A stretch of 64,000 bases of DNA from Planctomycetaceae bacterium (GTDB lineage: Bacteria; Planctomycetota; Planctomycetia; Planctomycetales; Planctomycetaceae): the NCBI GenBank assembly GCA_002726205.1, contig PBSL01000041.1, positions 1-64,000 on the forward strand, written 5' to 3'. The notes beneath the pieces are model-generated. The model ran no database searches and was not told the origin of the DNA. It was given only the letters and a program-made list of their open reading frames with translations. Shown in pieces: positions 47,826 to 56,652 of this stretch. Every line of letters begins with the position of its first letter. The first letter of the stretch is position 1. The translations under genes and the position numbers were made by a program.

Positions 47826-49706
47826 TCAGAAGTTCCCCAGTTCTTCCAGTTGCAGCAGATACAGCCGCGCGGTGACCTTGGCTGTCTTGACCACGTTCTC
47901 GACCACCTCGGGTGTCAGTATGCCTGATTGGACTGCCTGGTCCAGTCGCTGGAAGTGGATGTCATCGCTCTCGGAGTGGTACGTCAGGAAGGTCACCTGC
48001 GAGTCATCCAGGTCGAGTTGCTCCTTGATCATCACCGCCCACCGCCGGGCCACCCGGCGGCCCAGGCCCTCGATGATGAACATGGCGCCGATCAGGTCAA
48101 ATGGATTCTCTCGGCTTGCTCGCCCGAGAACGAATTCCGACAGGGCGGTGCTGCCGATGTTTTTTTCCCCCGACTGGATATCCTCCAGGCGACCGCCAAC
48201 CGAAACATAGTTCTGTTCGAGCATCTCGAAGTCACGATGCTCGTCGCTGGAATGACCGATGAATGCCGAGCGGATCGGGAAGTTCTCGGTGGTCAGGTTC
48301 GAGGCCGCACGGGAAATCCATCGCGAACCGTCGATGACCTGTTGGCGGAGATTGAAGAGCAGTTCCTGGTAGTCCTTCAGCCGCAACTTCCCCTCCCACA
48401 TCTTCCGGACGATCGGTACCTGATTGAGCCTGTTCTCGAAGTCGGTCCAGACGTGCGACAACTGGCGAACCAGGGATTCCTCGAGCTCCGAACCGCTGGT
48501 CTTGATGTCCGGCGGGATGATTTCCTGGTCCGCCGCGGCCGGCCGGGCCGGGATGGAAACCGGTTCGGCCGGCGTGCCGACGACGGTGAATTGCATGTAG
48601 CCAAACAGGAAACGGCCGCTCTCGGGCACGATGCAAAAGAGTGTTTGCCCGGGTTCGAGTTGGCCGCTGTAGAAAAGCTCCTCGATCATCAGGAAGGGCG
48701 AAGCCGATCCGACGTTGCCCTTGGTGTAGAGATTGGTGAAGACACGATCGAGGGGGATTCTCAGGCCGCCACGGCAAAACAGTTCGTAGGCCTGTTCGCG
48801 AAAGACGTGAGACGAGTAGTGGGTCACGTACCAGTCGATATCCCGGGGATTCAGCAGGCCCTCGTCGACGAGGTCAAAGACGCCGTTGACCGTCAACCGC
48901 ACGACGTCGTCGAGCATCTGGATGTTCTGGCGAAGATTGATGGCGCCGGCTGCCGTGGCCGACTGGCAGTCGTCGTAATCCAGCCAGCCGCGTACCGGGT
49001 TCGCGGCCACCTCGTCCTTGGTCCCGACATACATGCAGGGTGGAAACTGGCTGGCGTAGGACTTGAGCTTGATCCAGTCCAGGCGAAGCGAGAGCCCGTG
49101 ATCGGCCGGTTGGTCCTGCAACAGGAAGGCGCCGGCACCATCGGAGAGCATCCAGCGGAGAAACTCCGTTTCGAAGGGCAACGTCTTCTTGTCACCGAAT
49201 CCCTGGGCCTCGTAGCGACTGGCCTTGAACAGCCGGCTGGGTAACTCGCTGGCGACGCAGGCTGCGGCTGTTACCCGTCCCGATTCGACCATGGCGGCCG
49301 CGTGACGCAGGGCGGCCACCCCGCTGGCACAGATTCCATGCAGTGTGGCAATTTCACACGGTGGCATGTCCAGTTCGCCATGGACCATGCTGGCAAATCC
49401 GGGCAGCGGCGTGTCGCCCTGCGACGTGGCTGCCACCAGCAGTTGGACCTCGTCCAGGTCGCAGTCGCTGCGATCGACGGCCGTCCTGATGGCCTCGGAT
49501 GCCATCCCCGCATTGGAGATCGTGGTTTGCTGGTTGCGGTCAATTGCGTAGTGTCGCGAGCGGATTCCGTTTTGACGCAACACCCGTTCGCGGGCTCGCG
49601 AATCCTTGCCGCCGATTCGACCGAGATAATCCTCCATGTCATCATTGGAGATGGGTTCGCCGGGAAGAAACACCCCGGCAGAAGTGACGTAGCATGCTGG
49701 AGACAC
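47826..49706 (-). CDS. KAS III-like condensing enzyme fused to heme-oxygenase-like di-iron oxidase domain
   Basis: About 626 residues. N-domain (1-400) is a 3-oxoacyl-ACP synthase III-like fold: GVFLPGEPISNDDME, Cys126 in GICASGVAAL, His296 in VTHYSSHVF, Asn331 in GNVGSASPF, the Cys-His-Asn triad of the family. After a Pro/Ala linker, residues about 430-626 are an all-helical domain: HSSDEHRDFEML (E489), E546 in IIEGLG, and HSESDDIH (H577, D581, H584), which matches the HxxxDxxH third-helix motif of heme-oxygenase-like di-iron oxidases such as CADD. GTG 49706 preceded by AGGGA is chosen; GTG 49775 is the alternative. Confidence 0.8.
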   Translation of the reverse strand: MSPACYVTSAGVFLPGEPISNDDMEDYLGRIGGKDSRARERVLRQNGIRSRHYAIDRNQQTTISNAGMASEAIRTAVDRSDCDLDEVQLLVAATSQGDTPLPGFASMVHGELDMPPCEIATLHGICASGVAALRHAAAMVESGRVTAAACVASELPSRLFKASRYEAQGFGDKKTLPFETEFLRWMLSDGAGAFLLQDQPADHGLSLRLDWIKLKSYASQFPPCMYVGTKDEVAANPVRGWLDYDDCQSATAAGAINLRQNIQMLDDVVRLTVNGVFDLVDEGLLNPRDIDWYVTHYSSHVFREQAYELFCRGGLRIPLDRVFTNLYTKGNVGSASPFLMIEELFYSGQLEPGQTLFCIVPESGRFLFGYMQFTVVGTPAEPVSIPARPAAADQEIIPPDIKTSGSELEESLVRQLSHVWTDFENRLNQVPIVRKMWEGKLRLKDYQELLFNLRQQVIDGSRWISRAASNLTTENFPIRSAFIGHSSDEHRDFEMLEQNYVSVGGRLEDIQSGEKNIGSTALSEFVLGRASRENPFDLIGAMFIIEGLGRRVARRWAVMIKEQLDLDDSQVTFLTYHSESDDIHFQRLDQAVQSGILTPEVVENVVKTAKVTARLYLLQLEELGNF

Positions 49707-49839
49707 CCGGCGTTCCCTGGCTTCGAGGAAAAAACTGACAATCGTTTCGGCGGGAAATCTCCGAAGATCACACACCCGAATCCTGATTCTACGATGGATT
49801 GTCGCCGGAATGGCCCGATTCCTGGTTTGGGGCCAGTAA

Positions 49840-51318
49840 CTAGAGATTCATTGCCGTTTCGATCTCGGGGTCGAGTGGCGGAGGTGGCGAGGCGATCGAG
49901 ACGACGTAGAAGACCGTCAGCGATGCGAGCAATGCGAGCGCTCCGTTATAGAACAGGTGGGGCAATGTAACCGAGAAGACCTGCAGGCCGACGTTCAGAA
50001 CGAGGCTGACGATGATCGCGAGGTTGGCCGCCAGCGGGGTGGCCCGCTTCCAGTTGAACCCGATCGCCACGGTTGGCACGATCGCCCCGGCAAACACGCT
50101 CCAGCCGATTGCCCCCAGCAGTGCCACCATCTTGCCGCTGGCCAGGGCGACACAGGCGGCGACGGCGGCGATGATCACCGTGGCCGTGCGGGCCCAGAGC
50201 AGTTCGTTCCCGAGCGAACGGCCTCGGCAGGCACGCGGGATGTCATGGACAACCGCAGCCGCACCGATATTCAGGAAACTGTCGGCCGTCGACATGATCG
50301 CCGCCAGCAGCCCGGCAAAAACGACGCCGGCCAGGACCGGATGCGTGTAGGTCTTGAGAAATTCCGGCGAGGCCAGGTCGGCCTCGGCCAGCGGCGGATG
50401 CAGTCCCTCGATCACCAGGGTCCTCATGCACAACCCGATACTGATCCAGAGCAGGGCCGAGAGCAAGAACCCGATCACGGCGATCGGGAACATCCCCTTC
50501 ACCTCATCGAGCCGGCGGGTCATCATCAGCTTGGTGACAATGTGAGGCTGTCCGCTCAGGCCAAGGACAAACACGAAATACCAGGAGAGGCAGCCGACGA
50601 TTCCACGGGTTCCCCACGGGGACATCGCCTCGGGGTCGTCGGCCAGGATCGAGGCCGTCATTTCTCCAAGGCCTCCATCAACCGTCGCGACTGCGGTGGC
50701 CACCACGAGCAACGCCGCGACAACCATGATGATTCCCTGGATCAGGTCGGTATAAACCGACGCGATGATGCCTCCCGTGACGCAATAGAAAACAAGCACG
50801 GCACTGCTGATCGCCATGCAGACGCCCAGCGGCAGTGTTCCGATTGTCGCGACATCGGCCAGGACGCTTTGCAGGACCATCGCCATCGCGAGGATCTGGG
50901 TGCCGAGGTAGCCGAGGACACCCAGAAGGATCGCAACGGCCGTCAGCAACCCGGTCGAGGGGCTGTTGTAGCGGGCGACCACGGCGTCGGGCAGAGAGAT
51001 CGGCCTGGTCACCTCGGCGACAAGCCTCAGTCGCTTGCCGAGCAGGTAGAACATCACGCAGTAGCCCAGTGGCGTCGAGACGATCATCCAGAATGTCCCG
51101 GCACCAATCGTGTAGACCAGACCCGGTCCTCCCACGAACCCCCAGCCGCTCATCGTGCTGGAAAAAATCGCCACGCTGGCCACGATGAATCCCAGGTGGC
51201 GGCCGGCCATGAAAAAGTCGTCGGCCGAGCGCGTCCGCCGCATCGCCCACAGGCCGACCACGATGCACAGCAGCATGTAGCCGACGATGAAAGCCAGGAC
51301 GATTTGCGAGCGATCCAT
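49840..51318 (-). CDS. Sodium:solute symporter family transporter
   Basis: A 492-residue SSS/SLC5-type protein with about 13 helices. The N-terminus MDRSQIVLAFIVGYMLL and RRTRSADDFFMAGRHLG are typical, as is the motif GWGFVGGPGLVYTIG in helix 2-3 and the GGIIASVYTDLIQGIIM region. The substrate is not predictable from sequence. The small membrane protein upstream (31 bases before) is probably co-transcribed. Downstream, a 133-base gap leads to the KAS III fusion. Confidence 0.9.
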   Translation of the reverse strand: MDRSQIVLAFIVGYMLLCIVVGLWAMRRTRSADDFFMAGRHLGFIVASVAIFSSTMSGWGFVGGPGLVYTIGAGTFWMIVSTPLGYCVMFYLLGKRLRLVAEVTRPISLPDAVVARYNSPSTGLLTAVAILLGVLGYLGTQILAMAMVLQSVLADVATIGTLPLGVCMAISSAVLVFYCVTGGIIASVYTDLIQGIIMVVAALLVVATAVATVDGGLGEMTASILADDPEAMSPWGTRGIVGCLSWYFVFVLGLSGQPHIVTKLMMTRRLDEVKGMFPIAVIGFLLSALLWISIGLCMRTLVIEGLHPPLAEADLASPEFLKTYTHPVLAGVVFAGLLAAIMSTADSFLNIGAAAVVHDIPRACRGRSLGNELLWARTATVIIAAVAACVALASGKMVALLGAIGWSVFAGAIVPTVAIGFNWKRATPLAANLAIIVSLVLNVGLQVFSVTLPHLFYNGALALLASLTVFYVVSIASPPPPLDPEIETAMNL

Positions 51319-51349
51319 GATCGTCGGTTGGTCCGGAAAGTGAGCGGGG

Positions 51350-51874
51350 CTAGCCGGGTCGGTCGGTCAGCCGGTCGAAACCCGAGGCCGTCGCCTCGGT
51401 GACGATCCGTTGGCGAAAGAAAAACACGTAGAGCCCCACGAACAGAAACGGGGCCAGGCCCATGCCGTAGAGTTGCCAGGCCGTGCCGGGTGGGAATCCG
51501 GCAAAGAAGGTGGTCGCGGTTGGATCGGAGAGTTGTTGGCGGTAGCTCCAGCACATGGCCGTGAAGATCACCTCGAGGACGAGAGTGGCTGCCAACAGCA
51601 GTCGACCCAGGCGGTCGGTCCACCGTGACTGGCTTCCCCAGATCATCAACACACCGACAACGGCGATCATCGTGACGCCAAACAGCCAGCTCCATGTCAA
51701 CGTGTCCGCGTGTCGCTGCAGGCCGGTGTCGCCCTGCTCCATCCCGGGGACCCGGGCGTGAGCGATCGAGAAACCGGCCTCCGGCTCCGGTGACACCAGA
51801 ATCCCCAGCGTGGTCACCCACAGGGCGATCAACAGCAGCAGGGGCAGTCGGTCGATCGTGACGGGCTCGCTCAT
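51350..51874 (-). CDS. Small membrane protein upstream of the symporter
   Basis: A 174-residue protein with about four membrane helices (near 10-28, 62-82, 89-108, 132-152). No known family is recognised. It starts the transcription unit with the sodium:solute symporter, 31 bases apart. It might be an accessory subunit of the symporter, by analogy with other two-gene symporter systems; this is inference only. Confidence 0.75.
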   Translation of the reverse strand: MSEPVTIDRLPLLLLIALWVTTLGILVSPEPEAGFSIAHARVPGMEQGDTGLQRHADTLTWSWLFGVTMIAVVGVLMIWGSQSRWTDRLGRLLLAATLVLEVIFTAMCWSYRQQLSDPTATTFFAGFPPGTAWQLYGMGLAPFLFVGLYVFFFRQRIVTEATASGFDRLTDRPG

Positions 51875-52026
51875 GGTCGGGCATGATAACAGCCACGATC
51901 GGTGGCGTCAGGCAGGGGCTTTTGACCGATCGACTCGCTCGACCGCGGCCGCAAGTTTGTCCATGATGGTGCGAACATTTCCCCGCGACGGGTTTTTCCG
52001 AGCCATTCCACCAACGGCAGGCACTC

Positions 52027-52764
52027 ATGGTTGATCAACAGGTCCTCGAAGAACTGAAGAAGTACGACACCCCCTCGATCACCAACGTGGTGGCCACCTA
52101 TCCCGACCACCCGCTTTGCCTGGGCCTGTACAACCCGTGGAGCGAGAACTGGTACACCGACCAGACGATTCACTGCATGTATCCGGAACTGGGTGCCCTG
52201 TGTGGCTACGCGGTCACCTGCGTGTTCGGTCTGCCCGACCCCGGTTACTCGCGACTGACCTTCATGGATATTGTCGATGCACTGGACGACTCGCCCCGGC
52301 CGACGGTCCTGGCACTCGAGCAGAAATTTCCTCCGGAAATCGCCGGCAGGGTCGGATTGGCCGGTGGCAACATGACCGCCGCGATGCAGGCGCTGGGCTG
52401 TGTCGGCTGCATTTCGAACGGGCCGTCCCGCGACATCGACGAGATCCGGCCGATGAAGTTCCAGTACCTGCTCAGCGGGATCACTCCCGGGCACGGGGCC
52501 CAGGCGGTTCACTCGGTCAATACCCCGGTCCACATCGCCGGAATGGACGTGGCGCCGGGCGAGATCATCCACATGGACGAGAACGGGGCGTGCAAGTTTC
52601 CCGCGGATCGGGCCGCGGAAGTGCTGGCCAACGTCAAGGCACTGCTGGAAGAAGAGGGCGACCGGATCGGGAAACTCCAGAAGGCGACCACCGCCGCTGA
52701 AATCCGGGCGATATTTGGTGGCAAGGGTTATGCCGCCGGAGACGAGCCGGACTCAGAATCCTAG
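52027..52764 (+). CDS. RraA-like family protein
   Basis: A 245-residue protein of the RraA/4-hydroxy-4-methyl-2-oxoglutarate aldolase family. Start LKKYDTPSITNVVA is typical. The central motif GGNMTAAMQALGCVGCISNGPSRDIDEI contains the phosphate/metal-binding GN and RD. It is divergently placed relative to the small membrane protein. Function may be aldolase or decarboxylase on oxo-acids; RNase E regulation is unlikely in such a setting. Confidence 0.85.
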   Translation: MVDQQVLEELKKYDTPSITNVVATYPDHPLCLGLYNPWSENWYTDQTIHCMYPELGALCGYAVTCVFGLPDPGYSRLTFMDIVDALDDSPRPTVLALEQKFPPEIAGRVGLAGGNMTAAMQALGCVGCISNGPSRDIDEIRPMKFQYLLSGITPGHGAQAVHSVNTPVHIAGMDVAPGEIIHMDENGACKFPADRAAEVLANVKALLEEEGDRIGKLQKATTAAEIRAIFGGKGYAAGDEPDSES

Positions 52765-52817
52765 CCACGAATCCGGCGCCAACACCGCAGCCAACACCGC
52801 AGCCAACCGGACCCGGT

Positions 52818-54782
52818 TCAACGCGATCGGGTCGACGTCCAGCCTCCGATCGTGATGTCATCAACGGCCAGGGTGCCGACAAACCGCTTGGCGCCGCTGA
52901 ACCACAGGCCGGTCGCCGTGCGGGATTTCGCGTCTTTTCCGGCACCGGCGAACGCGAACCAGTCGGTGCGTTTCTTGCCACGACCTCGGTGCTGGGCAAC
53001 GCCATCGATCTTGAAGCGGAACCGCCTTGTCGTTGGATCGATCTCGAATTCCAGGAACATCCACTGTTTCAGCGGGCCGAAGAGGTCCCGGTTGTCCTTG
53101 CCGGACACGCTCATGCCCACCATGCGGTGCCCTCCCTGTTCCCAGGCCGAACAACTGACCGAAAACAGTGGGGCGACGCCGAAGCTGGCCGAGTCGATTG
53201 CTTCGGGGAAGTCGCAGGCCAGCCAGAAGCTGAGATAGTAGGGCCGATCGTGCCGGATCCCCGACAGCGGCAGTGATGCTCCTCGCGTTCCTCCCGGGGA
53301 ACTGTCGAGGATGCGGGCATGCCGACCGCCGCTGGTCGTCTTGCCCGACAGGCCGTGGCGCCCCTTGCGAATCATGTAGTTCGGTCGTTCCTTGATCCCG
53401 CTCCAGCGTGTCCGGGTCGATGGGTCGAGTAATCCGACAAGCGATTCATCGGTCCGGTACGGTTCCCGCTCGAAATCGACCTGCACGCGGACATTGTCCG
53501 ACCGTGGCTTGTAAGCTGCTGCCGGCCGGTGGAGTTGATCGGCCGTGGGCGGCCGGCCTCCCGATCGCACCTGCCTGGTCGCCGGTCCGGACAACGCATC
53601 GTCGAGATCGACGTGGCCGCCCGACGGGCCGGCCACCGCCGCCAGGCTGTACAACAGTGCAAAGACATTCTTGACGGTCCGGCTTGTTGACCAGGTGGTC
53701 TGCTCGACTCGACCCGTCTCCGAGAAGTGTCCTCGTCCCTCCGCTTCGATCTTGCCACCCCCGATGAACGTGTTTTTCCGGAAGTGAATGTGGCTGGCCG
53801 GGCAGGTGACCTCTTCCCAGGAGAATCCGCGGCGATTGGCCGAGAACAGGTTGTTCTCCAACAGCATCTCTCGAAAACCGCCCGGACCGCCGCGCTTGAT
53901 GCGGGCGATCATCCCGCAGTTCAGGACGGTGTTGTTTCGCCAGGTGTTGTTGCTGCCCGAGTAGATCTCCCAGGCCAGCGTGTTTTCGAACAGCAGGTTG
54001 TTCTCGAAGCGATTGTTCGAACCCGAACGGTTGCTCATGGCTTCGGCTCCCGAGCAGCGGAACACCACGTTGTTTCGGATCGTGTTACTGCTGCCCTTGC
54101 CCTCGATGCCGTCGATGCAGTCGTAGATGATGTTGTGTTCCACCAGCGTGGGGCAGTACAGCTGGATCGCGGTGTTGTTGCCGGGCCGGTTGCCGCGACG
54201 AAACACGTTGTTGCGGATGACGGTTCCGCGGAAGGCCATTTCCCGCCCATTCTGGCTGACCTTGATACATGAACTGGAGCCATGGCCGGTCCAGTCTTCG
54301 AACAGGCAGTGTTGGATCCGGTTGTCCCGGTGATCACCGGTCTGGCGAATCCAGATCCCTTTGCAGGCAAACTTGCGGCCGAATTCACGAAAGCGGCATC
54401 GTCGCAGGGTGTTTCGTTTGCCGTAGATGTTGACGATGGCGCCGCCGTTCTGACCCGACCAGCTCAATCCATCGACAACCGTGTCGTTGCACTTCAGGGT
54501 CAACCGTCCTGTGAGTGTCAGTTGGCCCGGCCTGGCTGCAGACAGCGTGATCCGGTCACGCGTGACCGTGACATCCTCGTCGGATGACCCCGCAGCCACA
54601 ACGATCCGGTCTCCGGAAACAGCCAGGGCCAGTGCCGCGGAAATCGTCGCCCGGGGGCTTGCCTTGTCGCCGTTTCCGCTGTCGTCACCACGGCGGGGAT
54701 CCACGTGAATCGTCCGGGCCCACAGTGGATCGCAGACAATCATCGAGAAACTTGCGATGACGATCAGCGGGATCGCCTTCAT
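52818..54782 (-). CDS. Exported right-handed beta-helix protein with jelly-roll C-domain
   Basis: A 654-residue exported protein (signal peptide MKAIPLIVIASFSMIVCDPLWA). Residues about 25-390 are a right-handed parallel beta-helix with N-ladder repeats (NTIRNNVVF, NNRFENNLLFEN, NNTWRNNTVLNCG). The C-terminal ~200 residues (YYLSFWLACDF, SFGVAPLFSV, FEIDPTTRRFRFKIDG, LAVDDITIGGW) look like a concanavalin/LamG-type jelly-roll. It could be a polysaccharide lyase or carbohydrate-binding protein. The ATG overlaps the zinc-ribbon gene stop by 4 bases. Confidence 0.85.
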   Translation of the reverse strand: MKAIPLIVIASFSMIVCDPLWARTIHVDPRRGDDSGNGDKASPRATISAALALAVSGDRIVVAAGSSDEDVTVTRDRITLSAARPGQLTLTGRLTLKCNDTVVDGLSWSGQNGGAIVNIYGKRNTLRRCRFREFGRKFACKGIWIRQTGDHRDNRIQHCLFEDWTGHGSSSCIKVSQNGREMAFRGTVIRNNVFRRGNRPGNNTAIQLYCPTLVEHNIIYDCIDGIEGKGSSNTIRNNVVFRCSGAEAMSNRSGSNNRFENNLLFENTLAWEIYSGSNNTWRNNTVLNCGMIARIKRGGPGGFREMLLENNLFSANRRGFSWEEVTCPASHIHFRKNTFIGGGKIEAEGRGHFSETGRVEQTTWSTSRTVKNVFALLYSLAAVAGPSGGHVDLDDALSGPATRQVRSGGRPPTADQLHRPAAAYKPRSDNVRVQVDFEREPYRTDESLVGLLDPSTRTRWSGIKERPNYMIRKGRHGLSGKTTSGGRHARILDSSPGGTRGASLPLSGIRHDRPYYLSFWLACDFPEAIDSASFGVAPLFSVSCSAWEQGGHRMVGMSVSGKDNRDLFGPLKQWMFLEFEIDPTTRRFRFKIDGVAQHRGRGKKRTDWFAFAGAGKDAKSRTATGLWFSGAKRFVGTLAVDDITIGGWTSTRSR

Positions 54783-55084
54783 ATACCCGCCGAGGGACGT
54801 ACCCGGGCGGCAAATGAATGACCACAACCGCAGACTTTCTTCCGGACATGCTGCAATGTCTTGCACTTTGGGCAGACCTTCTGCCACGGCTTGGCACTGC
54901 CGGCCGACTTCACGGTTTTTCTTGCCCGGCTATCCGGCCTGCTTCGTTTCACTCGCTTTTCGTCAGCCTGTTGCACCGCGCATTGGGGATGGACTCCGGC
55001 AATTGAATAGCTGACTTCGCCACAGACCGGGCAGCGTTCATGTTCTCGATGCGAAATCAGCGGCGGCGGTTTTTTGTGAGGCAT
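54779..55084 (-). CDS. Small zinc-ribbon-like protein
   Basis: A 101-residue protein with two cysteine clusters: CPVC and PQC in the N-terminal part, and CPKC...CGCG in the C-terminal part, giving likely zinc sites. The middle is basic (KRVKRSRPDSRARKTVK), and could bind nucleic acid. It starts 56 bases after the helicase gene and overlaps the next gene by ATGA. Not a known named family to me. Confidence 0.7.
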   Translation of the reverse strand: MPHKKPPPLISHREHERCPVCGEVSYSIAGVHPQCAVQQADEKRVKRSRPDSRARKTVKSAGSAKPWQKVCPKCKTLQHVRKKVCGCGHSFAARVRPSAGI

Positions 55085-55140
55085 CGGCGAAGGGCTTTCT
55101 ATTTCTTGAAGCGTGAGAACTCGAGGCGACGAAGCCTCCC

Positions 55141-56652
55141 TCAGATCACTCGCACATTCTTGGCGCAGGGTCCTTTTGGTCCTTGTCCGACACTGTAGGA
55201 GACCCGTTGTCCCACGTTCAGTTCCTCAAAACGCATTCCCTCCACCGACGAACTGTGGAAGAACATGTCTTTCCCGGTTCCATTCTCGATAAAACCGAAT
55301 CCCTTGCCGGTGATTCGTTTGATCGTGCCTTCCGAGATGCGTGTTGTCCACGGTTTCCCTTTTCGTTGCCGCCTCTGTTTGGGACTGCCTTGCCGGGTCG
55401 GTGTGCCGGTTGAATGAGCCGGGGTGGGCCGCTGGGCATTCGAGTTGTTCGCGGCCTGTTGTTGCGATGCGCCGTTTTGCCGGCCCTCGCTTGATGGCCC
55501 GGGCAGTTCCTTGGCGACCGGAACCTTCTGGCCGATCAACCGCTCGATCGCCTGCAATTCTCGGCGTTCGCGGGCACAGCAGAAGGTCAGCGCAACCCCC
55601 TCTGCTCCAGCACGACCCGTGCGACCGATCCGATGAACGTAGCTCTCTGGTTCGACCGGGATATCGAAGTTCACGACGTGCGTGATTCCATCGATGTCAA
55701 TTCCCCGTGCGGCAACATCTGTCGCAACCAGTACCCGCACCTGCTTGCGTCGGAATGCTTCCAGCGCCCGCTGCCGGGCGTTTTGCGACTTGTTGCCGTG
55801 AATCGCGGTGGCCTGGATCCCATGTTTGACGAGTTGCCTGGCAAGCACGTTCGCGCCGCGTTTGGTCCTGGTGAACACCAGGGCCTGCTCAACATCAGCT
55901 GACCTCAGGGTGCTTCGCAGCAACTCCTGCTTGCCACTGCGTTCGACGAAAAACACCCGCTGCTCGATTTTATCGACGGTGGTGGATTTCGGAGTGACGT
56001 TGACACTGACCGGGTTCTTCAGCAGCTGCTTCGAGAGTTCGATGATCTTCGGCGGCAGGGTGGCCGAAAAGAACAGCGATTGCCGTTGCTCGGGCAGGTG
56101 ACGAATGACCCGCTTGATATCCGGCAGGAAGCCCATGTCGAGCATCCTGTCGGCCTCGTCGAGCACAAACATCTCGAGGTTCTCCAGTTCGATGTGCCCC
56201 TGGTTCATCAGGTCGAGTAGCCGGCCCGGGGTGGCGACGAGAACGTGTGCTCCCCGGTTCAAGGCTTTCACCTGGTTCCCCTGGCTCACCCCGCCATAGA
56301 CCAGTGCATGGCGAAGCCGGAGATGCCTGCCGTATGTCGCAAAGCTCTCCCCGATCTGGATTGCCAACTCTCGCGTGGGGGCCAACACCAGCACAAAGGG
56401 GCGATTGGGCAAGGCCTTGCGGTTTCGTTCTCCCAGCCGGTTAAGGATTGGCAAGGCAAACGCGGCCGTCTTGCCCGTCCCGGTCTGGGCACAGCCCAGC
56501 ACATCACGTTCTTGCAGCGCGGCGGGAATCGTCTGTGACTGGATCGGGGTCGGTGTTTCGTATTTTTCATCAAGCAGTGCCTGTCGCAACGGCGCGATCA
56601 GGTCAAGTTCTTCAAAGCTCTTCAATGGTCTTTCCTGAAAACAGAGTGTCAT
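55141..56652 (-). CDS. DEAD-box RNA helicase with C-terminal cold-shock domain
   Basis: A 503-residue RhlE-like DEAD-box helicase. Q motif PTPIQSQTIP, Walker A AQTGTGKT, DEAD in VLDEADRMLDMGFLP, SAT, and HRIGRTGRAG are all present. After a linker of Ser/Asn/Gln/Pro, the C-terminal ~64 residues form a cold-shock domain (GTIKRITGKGFGFIENG, RNP1 KGFGFI; DMFFHSSS RNP2). ATG 56652 is chosen (MTLCFQERPLKSFEELD). It would unwind RNA structures, perhaps at low temperature. It heads a minus-strand operon with the zinc-ribbon and beta-helix genes. Confidence 0.92.
   Translation of the reverse strand: MTLCFQERPLKSFEELDLIAPLRQALLDEKYETPTPIQSQTIPAALQERDVLGCAQTGTGKTAAFALPILNRLGERNRKALPNRPFVLVLAPTRELAIQIGESFATYGRHLRLRHALVYGGVSQGNQVKALNRGAHVLVATPGRLLDLMNQGHIELENLEMFVLDEADRMLDMGFLPDIKRVIRHLPEQRQSLFFSATLPPKIIELSKQLLKNPVSVNVTPKSTTVDKIEQRVFFVERSGKQELLRSTLRSADVEQALVFTRTKRGANVLARQLVKHGIQATAIHGNKSQNARQRALEAFRRKQVRVLVATDVAARGIDIDGITHVVNFDIPVEPESYVHRIGRTGRAGAEGVALTFCCARERRELQAIERLIGQKVPVAKELPGPSSEGRQNGASQQQAANNSNAQRPTPAHSTGTPTRQGSPKQRRQRKGKPWTTRISEGTIKRITGKGFGFIENGTGKDMFFHSSSVEGMRFEELNVGQRVSYSVGQGPKGPCAKNVRVI

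Noticed and set aside
49957-51402. 481-codon plus frame opposite the sodium symporter
   Set aside because: Asp/His/Arg-rich shadow of a membrane protein; no domain.
52779-52802. Two copies of a 12-base unit (CCAACACCGCAG)
   Set aside because: Only about two copies and no spacers, so not a CRISPR; probably slippage next to the RraA stop.
52805-52818. AACCGG-AC-CCGGTT inverted repeat between convergent genes
   Set aside because: The two-base centre is too small for a hairpin loop and there is no T-tract, so not called a terminator.
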